From Galeopsis tetrahit (lineage: Eukaryota > Streptophyta > Magnoliopsida > Lamiales > Lamiaceae), in contig OY776120.1 in NCBI GenBank assembly GCA_963675135.1, positions 26,440,001-26,504,000 of the forward strand: a stretch of 64,000 bases of DNA, read 5' to 3'. A program made the position numbers and the translations under genes. The notes beneath the pieces are model-generated. The model was not told the DNA's origin. It was given only the letters and a program-made list of their open reading frames with translations, and searched no databases. This document shows, piece after piece, positions 1 to 10,200 of this stretch. Position 1 is the stretch's first letter; each line of letters starts with the position of its first letter.

Positions 1-816
1 GGGATTTTCATAAATCAAGCAAAGTATACTCGTAATCTACTAGACAAGTATGGTATTAAGACATGTAAATCTTCTGGAGTACCTATGCAACCTACTTACA
101 GGATGGATCCAGACGAGAATGGTAAATGTACTGATCAAACTCATTACCGTGGTCTTATTGGTTCATTACTTTACTTGACTGCTAGTAGACCTGATATAGC
201 ATTTTCTGTTGGTGTATGTGCTCGTTTTCAAGCTAATCCAAAAGAGAGTCATATGGAAACCACTAAAAGGATTCTGAAATATTTGAAAGGAACCATCAAT
301 CGTGGTATATGGTATCCCTCAAATGATGATCTATCTCTAAGTGGGTACTCTGATTCTGATTTTGGTGGCTGTAGAATAGATAGGAAATCTACATCTGGTT
401 CTTGTCAATTCTTAGGCACAAAACTCATTTCATGGTTTTCGAAAAAGCAGACAAGTGTTGCTACCTCTACTACTGAAGTCGAGTACATGGCTGCTGGTAG
501 TTGTTGTAGTCAATTATTATGGCTTATTCATCAGCTTAGAGATTATAATATTTGTGAATCAAATGTTCCTATTTTCTGTGATAGTAATAGTGCTATTGCC
601 ATTACACAAAATCCTGTTTTGCACACACGCTGTAAGCATGTCGATGTGAAACACCATTTCATACGTGATCATGTAGAAAAGAAGGATATACGCATGGAAA
701 AGATTCATACTGATTTTCAAAGAGCCGATATTTTCACAAAACCATTAGCTGAGGCCCGATTTCATGAATTATGCATTAGTCTAGGACTAATTGATCTTGA
801 TCCTACTAGTATGTAG
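1..816 (+). CDS. Copia pol polyprotein, C-terminal part (end of RT and RNase H), partial
   Basis: The frame is open from the first base of the window to TAG at 814-816. It reads the end of the copia reverse transcriptase (GSLLYLTASRPDIAF) and then RNase H. RNase H residues are visible: the Asp of SGYSDSDFGGC, the Glu of STTEVEYMAA and the Asp of FCDSNSAIAIT, followed by the typical copia C-terminus ADIFTKPLAE. It would make the RNA/DNA hybrid-degrading part of the polyprotein. No frameshift or stop is seen in the visible part. It corresponds closely to 53377-54424 of element H, which has several lesions. Whether the whole gene is intact cannot be judged because upstream sequence is missing. 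Confidence 0.85.
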   Translation, partial: GIFINQAKYTRNLLDKYGIKTCKSSGVPMQPTYRMDPDENGKCTDQTHYRGLIGSLLYLTASRPDIAFSVGVCARFQANPKESHMETTKRILKYLKGTINRGIWYPSNDDLSLSGYSDSDFGGCRIDRKSTSGSCQFLGTKLISWFSKKQTSVATSTTEVEYMAAGSCCSQLLWLIHQLRDYNICESNVPIFCDSNSAIAITQNPVLHTRCKHVDVKHHFIRDHVEKKDIRMEKIHTDFQRADIFTKPLAEARFHELCISLGLIDLDPTSM

Positions 817-1754
817 AAATGTACTAACCAGACAGGTACCGTTCTAAGAAGAAAGAAGAAACAGACAAGTTACCACAAAAGGAGCAGAGCACTCATCTAC
901 TCATTCAATAGACAGGTATACAAGGTCAGACAAGTTGACCAAACAACCCGATGAGGAAGCTGGTAAAGCTGAGGGTAATACTAAGGGAATATACATTAAG
1001 GGGGAATCTTTGATTTCTTAAAAAATCCTTATGCTGACTCTTAAGTTTGGTAACAGTCATCTTGTTTGAATCTTGACCATTATGCTAGATTGATACTCAC
1101 CTTACTTATTTATTTTACTCGACTACCTGTATTGCATCTAATCTGTAACACAAAGATAAGACATGTAAACATAATAGTTTGGTGTTCAAAATAGACAAGC
1201 ACAGTCGAAGGGGGAAAGCGACTGGTGGTCATAAGACTACTCGTCTTGTGCAATTAAGTCTACTCGCCTTACGAAGATAAGGACTACTCATCTGTTCTGA
1301 ATAGACTCGAACAGACCAGCTAAGTTTTCTATTAAAATGTGAAGTGCTTATTCGAAACAAATTAAGGGTATTAAAGTAATTTGATAGTGTTAAAATTTGA
1401 ATATCCTAGAATTGGATTTATACACCCCCATTTAATGAGGTGTACACATTCAATTCGCGCCAAAATACGAATCTGTTAGGTCGGATGAGTACACTCCTCA
1501 TTTCTGCCAGTAGAAAAGGAGGATTTCAAATTTTACAAAATCAAATCACAGTGTTTTTCTCGGTTCCGTAACCGAATGCCAAAGGTCCCGACCGTTGGAT
1601 CTAATCCCTCGATCTTGACCGTTGGATCAAAAATTCAGTTTTAATCAAAACCCAACACTTGCACACATCTCGCCTCACGTTTTCTTAACTCTACTACTTG
1701 CGCACACATTGATTTCTTACTTATTCGATTATATTGTTCATAACAAATCATTCA
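817..1754 (+). other. pol-env spacer of element A
   Basis: No convincing ORF. Two purine tracts with the core AAGGGGGAA lie at 998-1006 and 1208-1216; the equivalent spacer of H has matching tracts at 54607-54615 and 54790-54799. Between them are short degenerate repeats of the type ACTACTCGTCTTGT and CTACTCGCCTTACG. The stretch 1430-1660 reappears inverted at 63600-63830 in element I, which confirms that A and I are one family. Confidence 0.6.
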
Positions 1755-4700
1755 ATGTCGATTCGTTCTATTTTCGATGTCAGTTCCAACATGCAGGCAC
1801 CATTCGATCTAGGGAGATACATAAATGACAACAAGGTGCATGTTGAACCATCTCTGTTCTTCAAAGGAAATCACAAGGAAGGAAATATGGAAATCTTGAC
1901 CAAATGCATCAGATGCGGTCTAAAACCCTACCTAGAGGCGTTTCCTCAAGTTGTTTTGGAGGAAGAGGTTCTGGAATTTTATGCCAACGCCAACAGACAG
2001 GGAGATGTGATTGAATCCTTTATTGATGGAAATCGAGTGGAAATCACTCGGGAAGTTATGTTCGAAAGATTAAGGCTACCCATCGGAACGATTGATGTGG
2101 AGAAGTATGCTGAAGGTCAGGAGATGAAGTATTTAAGCATCTTCTGTGGAAAGAAGATGAAACTGAAACTAGATGGTAAAGCTCCTACAGCCAAGAAGGG
2201 TGAACTCTTGGAAAAATATCGCACTCTGCTGGACATAGCAAACAAGATGCTTTTATGTGCCACTGGGTCTCATGACTCGGTTACCCAAGCCAAAACAAGG
2301 ATAATGGCAGCTATATACGATGGAATAACTGAGGGTAATTGGTTCAAGCTGATAGCTGACAGGATGATGTACTTCGAAAGAAGTGTTAGAGTGGATGTTG
2401 ATACTCGAAATTGGGTAGTATCACAGGTTGTTGGTTATGGAAACAAGCTGAGTATATTACTTCCATTTTTGATGCCCAACAAGAATGATTGGAGTAAAGG
2501 AAAGCCCTTTCATCCACTAAAGTTCTACTTGAAAATAGAAGCGATGCGAAAACAGGTTGCTGCTAGGCCAGCTGCTCCAAGGCAAATTCAAGTTGATGAT
2601 TCAGAAGCATTGCCATATGCGACGTCATCCAGTTCTTCACAAGCCGGGTCTGAAGAGGCAGAGTCCAGTGCAGACAACTCAGAGAAGACTCAGTCAGATG
2701 AAGAGTCGAATCAAGAGAAGGAGTCGAGTGAACAAATTCCTGAAATGTACACTCTAGTGAGAGTTGAATCGCCTACTCGTCCAGTCGAGTCGAGTCGAGT
2801 ATACAGGTTGGTACTTCTACTCACTCTGTTTCAATTCCTCTCTCTCTCTCCCTTCTACTTCTATTCGAACCAAGGCTAGGTCACATCGATCTAGGCCTCG
2901 CCCTGTACCCTCAACCTCACAAGTACTGGCAGCACGACCGCTGAGAGCCAGTCATCCCCTAAACACTCCCATAATTGACACAACTGATACTTCGACAGTT
3001 GTCACACCATACCAAGATACATCAAAGCCTCAAGAAACCACCATCCATATTCCTTCTACCTCAACAGAATATGTTGAACCTTCAAACCCATCTACTTCAG
3101 ACAAGACGCCAGTTGCCACTGCAACAACTGAGACAGGGACCCCACCTGCTCAGACCCCGTCTGAGGTTAGATTTAACTCCTTGGTATATTATCCAATGTG
3201 TCTGAGGGAAAAGAGAATTCGTGCCCGAATGACCAAGAATTTGAAAAGAACGCTCTCAACTATCGAAGTGGACTACGAGTCTGAGCAGTTTGAGATTCTC
3301 CTTAGAATATGCACCTGGTTTGCACTTAAGAAATCCTCCACTGATGATCTTTTCGAAGTTATTCAAGGCATGGGAGGAATCTCCAATTTTATGGATTGGG
3401 AGATGGAACAGAAAGAAAATAGTGGTGTAAAAGATCATTCTGAATTATTCCCGCCAAAAGCCTTAGTTGATCTTGTAAAGAGGCTATTGAAAATTACTGA
3501 TGGAATTCTGGTAGAAGAGTTCTCGTCTGATATTGGAACTCAGACTGAGCTAGTGGAAGAAGAGAAGGCAGAACTTGTTAATATTGCTGTTCAAACCTCA
3601 GAACCTTTTGAAGATGAGGCTGACAGTTCAGAAGAAGTTGATTCTTTTGACTTTGGAAAAGAAGATGATGAATTCATGGATGCAGTTATGTTTGATGAAG
3701 AGGAACTTGTAGAAAAAGTTCAGGAAGATGTGGTTGCTAAAGACAGACTTGAAAGCAGTTGTTCATTCTGCGATAGAAGAGTTCTTGCACTCGAAAGTGA
3801 AAGATGTTTTAGTAGAACAGAATCAATTACTTGTAGACAGCTCAAGGGAATTGATTGTTGGAGAAGTCAACAAGATGGACTCAACTTTCAGAGCAGAGTT
3901 GTATGCAGAAGTTGAAAGGTTTATCCAGAATCAAGTGGATACTTCTGAGAAAAGATCTATCTCTATTGCTAGATCGTTAGCTGAAGAGTCGGGTAAAATG
4001 GAAAGACTCTACAGGGTGAAAATTGAGATTGCTGATGAGCAAAGGCGAGAAGCACAAGATCAGTTGGTGCGTTCTCAAGCTGTTCTATCTGATTTAACAA
4101 AGCAGAACACTCTTCTCCGACAGACTGCTACTCATTTCAAAGACGAGTTGGCCATTAACTCAAAGAAGCTTGAGTCTACTGCTGATCGACTAGATAAGAT
4201 AAGTCGGGATCAAACTCATCAAAAACAGATAGAGCTCGCTGCTGAAGCAATGAAGGAAGCAGTAAAGGAAGAAATGAATCGCTTTACAAGTTTTTTCACT
4301 CTTAAGGCCCATGATGAAGCCAAAAAGGGGGAAGAGGCAGGTAAAGAAAGGCAAGTCAGCTTAGGGCAAGTCAGCTTAGATAAGCTAAGTGCTGAAACAG
4401 AAGAAAAGGATGCTGCTACTGCTATGCAAGAGCTAAGGAGGCCTAAAAGGAGGCTAGGTAAAACTGCAGAGCTGGAACAAGCTGAAGCTGATGAACTCAA
4501 AAGATTGGAGAAAGGTAAGAATGTTGTATCTCCAGAAGTTGAGATTCAGACCAGACGGTCTAAAAGAAAGATAGTTTTTGAAGAAACCGAAGAAGTTGCT
4601 GCAGTTGAGAAGAAGCAAAAGATTGCTGATCCTCATGATGAAAGTCATTATGCTAGCAAGAAGAAAATTGAGAAACATATTGAAAGATTGCAGAAGCTGA

Positions 4701-5140
4701 AGACTGATGAAGAAAGAGTGGAAGACCAGTTCATTGATTATTTCATTGACAAAGAGCATCGTCAAGAATGGCTCAAAGTAAAGAGGCAATGGGAACTGGA
4801 TCACTGGATTATTCGAAAGTATGGTGAGACTGAAAGTCCAGACGAGTTGTATGCTATGTTTGACAAATTCATGGAAGGACAAAACAAATTGCTTTGGAAT
4901 TTGATTATGAGAATATCTGCTGCTGCAAATTTCAACATTTTAGTACCGATCTTTCCAAGATGGAAGACTCCCATGACCAGCTCAGGTAAAAGGGTTGATC
5001 TTAACCAGATCAAGAAATTTGAAGAAGAGCTACTTGATAAAGAGAAGATTGAAGATGAAGACCATATCAGTATTATTCACAGGAGACTCCTAGATGCATT
5101 CTGTGTTCCTAACCCAGAAGGAGGTACTCTTTCAGATTAG
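1755..5140 (+). pseudogene. SIRE env-like gene of element A, broken by two frameshifts
   Basis: The gene is read in three consecutive frames: 1755-2879, about 2800-3800, and about 3740-5140. The intact homologue is the 1252-codon ORF of element I. The start chosen is MSIRSIFDV at 1755, which both copies share. Frame 1 carries the plant-transposon-protein-like N-terminal domain. Frame 2 carries the S/T/P-rich linker and a second conserved block (KRIRARMTKNLK). Frame 3 is a Lys/Glu-rich coiled-coil-like region followed by the conserved C-terminal block (HYASKKKIEKHIERLQKLK). The first shift falls in two short tandem repeats, GAGTC units near 2788-2803 and a TC run near 2840-2852. A block of roughly 150 residues present in I is absent here. 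The function of this protein family is unknown; 'env-like' is positional, and I see no clear membrane segment. Confidence 0.75.
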
Positions 5141-5303
5141 TTTTTTTTGCTCTGATTACTTAAGTTTTTTATGATTTAGTATGTGTAATCTCTACTGATC
5201 ATATTTCTGAATGAATGAAAAGATAAGTACTATTTGATGTTTAAGACAAGATAACTACTTAACTAGTCTACTATTGTGAAAAGATTCAAGTAGTTTTGGC
5301 TTC
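5141..5303 (+). other. 3' untranslated region of element A
   Basis: Short non-coding stretch between the env-like stop codon and the polypurine tract. It begins with a T-run and contains no ORF. Confidence 0.6.
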
Positions 5304-5320
5304 ATCAAAAAGGGGGAAAT
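5304..5320 (+). promoter_or_regulatory. Polypurine tract (plus-strand primer) of element A
   Basis: ATCAAAAAGGGGGAAAT lies immediately before the TGTTGGG start of the LTR, the position required for the plus-strand primer. The same tract precedes the LTRs of G (47418-47434) and I (59595-59611, reverse strand). Confidence 0.85.
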
Positions 5321-6660
5321 TGTTGGGATATGAATCCTAAAACAAGTTCTAAATGTTGATGAAAATATAAAAGATAAAAGATGAAGTTTTGATAAGCCAA
5401 AAGAAGACTTGAACATTTTCTAAGTATTGACTAATCTAGTCTAGTTAAGTTGAAGTCGTCTTGTACAGATCAGTAGAATTCACAAGACAAGTACTAGTTT
5501 TAAAAGATAAGTATTATTGAAAGATAAGTACGATTTATAAGTACTTCATATTTGTTATTTGTATATGTTAGATTGTTATTGAGCTATGTATAGAGCTCAT
5601 GATTTTAAATGTAATAGATAGATTCTATGTATAAGTTTTATAAGTTGACTAAGCTTTGAAACAAGAGCTTAATGTAATGTAATAGTCTTGTTAGGATTAG
5701 TTGATAGGACTAGATAAGTTCTATGTTGTAAATCTGAAGAAGTCTACTGCACAAGTTAAGTTGAAGACGCAGTCTACTACTACTACACAAGACAGGTACG
5801 ACTCAACAAGACAAGACAAGAAGACTAAAGTTAGTTACAAACGCGTGTTGAAGATAAAGATTGAAGAGTTAGTTAAGGAATAACTAATTAACTGGAGAAA
5901 CGCGTGAAAGGATAAGAAGTTTCAGTGAGAAGTTAGTTTTCAAGAAAAGGTTGTTATACAACTGAATGTTCTTGGAATTGGAAGTCTATAAATACCTCAT
6001 GGTATTGATTCATTAGAGACTACTGAGATACTGATACGACTACTGAAAATACAAAAATACTGAAGCTACATACTAAAGAATTGTTCAAAGTTTCTCTCAG
6101 AGATTGAAGTTCAGAAAGTGAAGCTACACAAGACAAGTGAAGAATTCAGAAGGCTACTACTGAACGAAGAGAAGTTTTATTTTCGTTTGTTGTTTCAAGT
6201 TGCTAGTTACTTGTAAAATAGCTAGTAAGATCGAAGATATATCTGGAGATATAATCGAGAAGATCTAAGTCTTATTTCTTGGGACTTAAAGCTACAAGAA
6301 CATATTACTCGATTGGAAGAGTTAATAAGAATTTCACAACTGGGTTTGTGAGAGTGGATGTAGACAAGTTGTCGAACCACTATAAATCTCGTGTTTGATT
6401 TACTTTACTGTTTTGTTTGTTTGAATTGATCAATTGTTTACTTGTTAAACATACATAACTAAACTAGACTAGTTGAGTAAACTATTGAAATAGAGTTCTC
6501 GAAATTAAGTTGAGTATAATCTTTAATTGGGCTCATTGTTAATTTCGTATTCCGCATATTGTAATTCTGATATATCGAAAGATTTTAGAAAAGTCTATTC
6601 ACCCCCCTCTAGACATTTTCTTTAGCTTCCCTCGATATTAACTCAACTTAGGGACCTACA
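5321..6660 (+). repeat. 3' LTR of element A (1340 bp)
   Basis: Starts TGTTGGGATATG and ends GGGACCTACA. It corresponds, inverted, to 58268-59594 in element I. A TATA box (TATAAATA) is at 5987-5994. A hairpin with a C-rich loop is at 6589-6618, close to the LTR end. Confidence 0.85.
5987..5994 (+). promoter_or_regulatory. LTR TATA box, element A
   Basis: TATAAATA in the middle of the LTR. The same octamer is present in the LTRs of G (48208-48215), I (58915-58922, - strand) and the intronic LTR (25545-25552, - strand). The octamer is altered in the solo LTR at 21295-22663. Confidence 0.7.
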
Positions 6661-7180
6661 ACTAATCACAAATGAAAGTTACAGATTACAAGTATTCACT
6701 AAGCTTGATCTCTCGAAACTCTCAAATTCAGTAACCCACAACCTATGCACTAGATGGTGTATTTATAGATGTACAATGCATTGGATAACCTCCACTAACC
6801 AACTAACTAACTAACAGAAATAACAGAATTTAACTAACTCTGAAAACTAGATTTCAGTAGACTTGACCCAGCGGAGTTGTCTCAGCAGACTTGGGATAAG
6901 CAGACTTGTCTTCAGCAGACTTGGCCCCAACTCTCCTGAACTGACTTTAGATAACTTGTCTAGCAGAGTTGTCCAAACTCATAAGCAGAGTTGTCCAAAC
7001 TCATCAGCAGAGTTGTCCAAACTCAATATTCTCAGATTAGTTGACTCCTAATAAGACCACTAAACCTTATCAGTTGAATTACCCCTTAACTCAACGTTGT
7101 TGAACTCCAAGATCAGAACAATAGCAACTCTTCTGATAGATAGATATTAGATGACATCCAATATTGCATTAATCCTAACA
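6661..7180 (-). repeat. 3' LTR of element B, interrupted by element A
   Basis: Matches 11499-12018 base for base apart from about two differences. Its outer 161 bp (equivalent to 11338-11498) are absent because element A was inserted here. Three tandem copies of a 21-bp unit containing GTTGTCCAAACTCA lie at about 6965-7025. A minus-strand TATA box (TATAAATA) is at 6760-6767. Confidence 0.9.
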
Positions 7181-7247
7181 ATTCTCCACCTTAATGCAAG
7201 ATTGCCTTCTTCCCAGCCCTCCTCAAGGCTGTTTGCTCATTCTCTTC

Positions 7248-10200
7248 TTAATGAACATCCCAGGTACTAAGGTTTACCAACTCCATGCAATGGTTGAACT
7301 TATTGCTTGGTAATGCCTTAGTTAACATATCAGCTGCATTCTCTTCTGAAGCTACCTTCTGAACTTCAACAATGCTCTTCTCCAAAATGTCTTTAACAAA
7401 GTGCAACTTCACATCAATGTGCTTTGACCTCTCATGAAACACTTGATGTTTTGCTAGATGAATTGTACTCTGATTATCACACAGCACAGGAACACTTTTC
7501 TGAAATATGCCAAAATCTCTCAGAATGCCCTTCAACCACATTGCTTCCTTCACAGCTTCTGTTAAGGCTATGTATTCAGCTTCTGTTATGGATAAGGTCA
7601 CCATAGATTGTAAAGCTGCTCTCCAGGTGATAGCAGTGCCATACAATGTAAACACATAACCAGATAAAAACTTCCTTGTATCTATGTTTCCACCAAAATC
7701 AGAATCCACAAATGCAATCAAAGGTCTCTTGGTATCAGCTGATTTTTCAAACAATAATCCTAAGTCTTCTGAACCATTCAGATATCTTAGAATCCACTTT
7801 AAAGCTTCCCAATGTAGCTTTCCTGGATTTCCCATGAACCTACTCACCATACTAACAGCATAGGCAAGATCTGGTCTGCTACAAACCATAGCATACATGA
7901 GACTTCCAACTCCATTTGCATATGGAACAGTAAGCATCTGCTTCTTCTCTTCAGTTGTTTGAGGAGATTGCTTGGCTGACAACTTGAATTGCTGGCCAAA
8001 TGAAGTACTAACAGGTCTGGACTGGTGCATAAGGAATCTTCTCAACACCTTCTGGATGTAACCTTTCTGGGACAAGAACAACTTCCCTGCTTTCCTGTTT
8101 CTGAGAATATCCATGCCTAATATTCTCTTGGCTTCACCCAAATCCTTCATCTCGAACTTGCTACTCAGCTGCTGCTTCAGCTGGGTAATCTTTCTCATAC
8201 TCTTGCTAGCTATTAACATATCATCTACATAGATCAGTAGATAGGTGCTCTCTAGATAATCTTGTTTACCAATATATACACATCCATCATATTTGCTTCT
8301 TAAGAAACCAATAGAAAGCATGAATGTATCAAACTTTCTATACCATTGTCTAGGACTCTGCTTGAGTCCATACAATGATTTCTTAAGCAAGCATACCTTA
8401 CTTTGAGTTTCAGGCATGATAAACCCTTCTGGTTGATGCATATATATTGTTTCAGCTAGTTCTCCATGTAGGAATGCAGTTTTAACATCTAGCTGATGTA
8501 ACTCAAGATCATCTTGAGCAACCTTAGACAAAAGTAATCTTATTGAACAGTGTTTAACAACAGGAGAGAATACCTCATTGAAGTCTATGCCTTCTCTTTG
8601 TGTGAACCCTCTTGCCACCAACCTAGCCTTGAATCTGATCTGCTCTTTAGCACCACCAAATCCAACTTCAAGCTTCTTCTTGAACAGCCATCTATAACTG
8701 ACCAACTTCTGGTTGTCTGGCTTCTCCACAAGGATCCAGGTCTCATTCTTCTCTAAGGATTGCAACTCTTCTGACATGGCTGCTATCCACTGCTCTCTTT
8801 CAGGAGTGGTGATAGCTTCCTTATAGTTTCTTGGCTCATAATGCTCCACCTCTTCTGCTGTGATCAGAGCATATGACACAAGATCAGCCTGACCAAACCT
8901 AGATGGGGGGTGAATCTGCCTCCTGAGCCTATCTCTTGCAAGGCTGTAATTTCTCAGATCAGCAGGGTTGTCCTCCATGGCCTCATCTTCTGAATGATCT
9001 TCTGGATCATCTTCTGGGACCTGTTCTGGAACAACCTCATCAGGGGTGTTGTCTCCTGTATCAGCAAAGTTGTCCACCTCCTCTGGGGTCAACTCTCCTG
9101 ATGTGGGAAACTCCACCTCAGCTGAGAAACTCTCTTCTGACTCATTTACAATTCTTCCATCTAGGTCATGGGAGTTTCCATTATGAGGATATCCCATTAC
9201 CTTCTCATTAAAATCAACATCTCTGCTGATTATCACTTTCTTATGACCAGGTTCAAGGCACCACAGTCTATAGCCCTTGACACCTATTGGATAGCCAATG
9301 AATATACATTTCAGAGCCCTTGGCTCAAGCTTATCCTGTCTAATATGTGCATATGCCTGACATCCAAACACTTTAAGTTTTGAATAATCAGACAACTTGC
9401 CATACCAGATCTCATCTGGGGTTTTACCTTCTAAAGCATATGAGGGAGTTTTGTTTATCAAGTAACATGCAGTACATACAGCTTCTCCCCAAAAGCTTTT
9501 AGGTAATTTAGCATCAGCTAACATGCATCTGACCCGTTCTAGAATAGTTCTATTCATTCTCTCTGCTAATCCATTTTGCTGTGGATTAAGAGGGACAGTT
9601 CTATGTCTAGTAATGCCCTTCTCTTTACAAAATTCATTGAATTCAGCTGATAGATACTCAAGGCCATTATATGTCCTCAAATGTTTTAAGGACTTTCCTT
9701 TCTTGTTCTCTATCTCAAGTAGCCATTCTTTGAATTTTGTAAAGGCCTCACTCTTCTGTTTGAGAATGAACACCCAAACTTTTCTAGAATAGTCATCTAT
9801 AATTGACATGAAATACTTACCTCCACCAATGGTTTCAGTCCTTGATGGCCCCCAGACATCTGAATGAACATAATCCAGCAGCTCTTTTGTAGTGTGCTCA
9901 CCCTTCTGGAATGACTTCTTCTTGGCCTTGCCAAGAATGCACTGCTCACAGAACTCCAGGCTTTTGAATGTCTTTTGGTGGAATGCCCCCTTCTTGGATA
10001 ACTCCATCAGACCTTTCTCACCCACATGTGCCAGCCTCTTATGCCAAAGCATAGCATCTTCAGAACTCATGGTAACATCAGCAGCACCTGTGATTGTCTC
10101 ACCAATTAAAGAATATAGACCATTAGACTTCTTCCCTTGCATCACTATTCTATCAGCTTTGGTGACAAACAAACATCCTTTTTCAGTCTTGAATTCATAA

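Larger units (their letters stand above)
1..6660 (+). mobile_element. SIRE/Maximus-type Ty1/copia element A, 3' part (left end outside window)
   Basis: The order is end of pol, a spacer of about 0.9 kb, a long env-like gene, a polypurine tract and an LTR. A large third gene downstream of copia-type pol is the hallmark of the SIRE/Maximus (Agrovirus) lineage. The 5' LTR, gag and most of pol lie left of the window. The 3' LTR ends in CA at 6660 and runs directly into the LTR sequence of element B (6661 matches 11499), so A was inserted in B's 3' LTR. The expected 5-bp target duplication would be ACTAA (6661-6665); its partner is outside the window. Element I at the right end of the window belongs to the same family. 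Confidence 0.85.

Noticed and set aside
4219..4500. Minus-strand Ser/Leu-rich ORFs under the env-like genes
   Set aside because: Mirror images of Lys/Glu-rich coiled-coil coding sequence.
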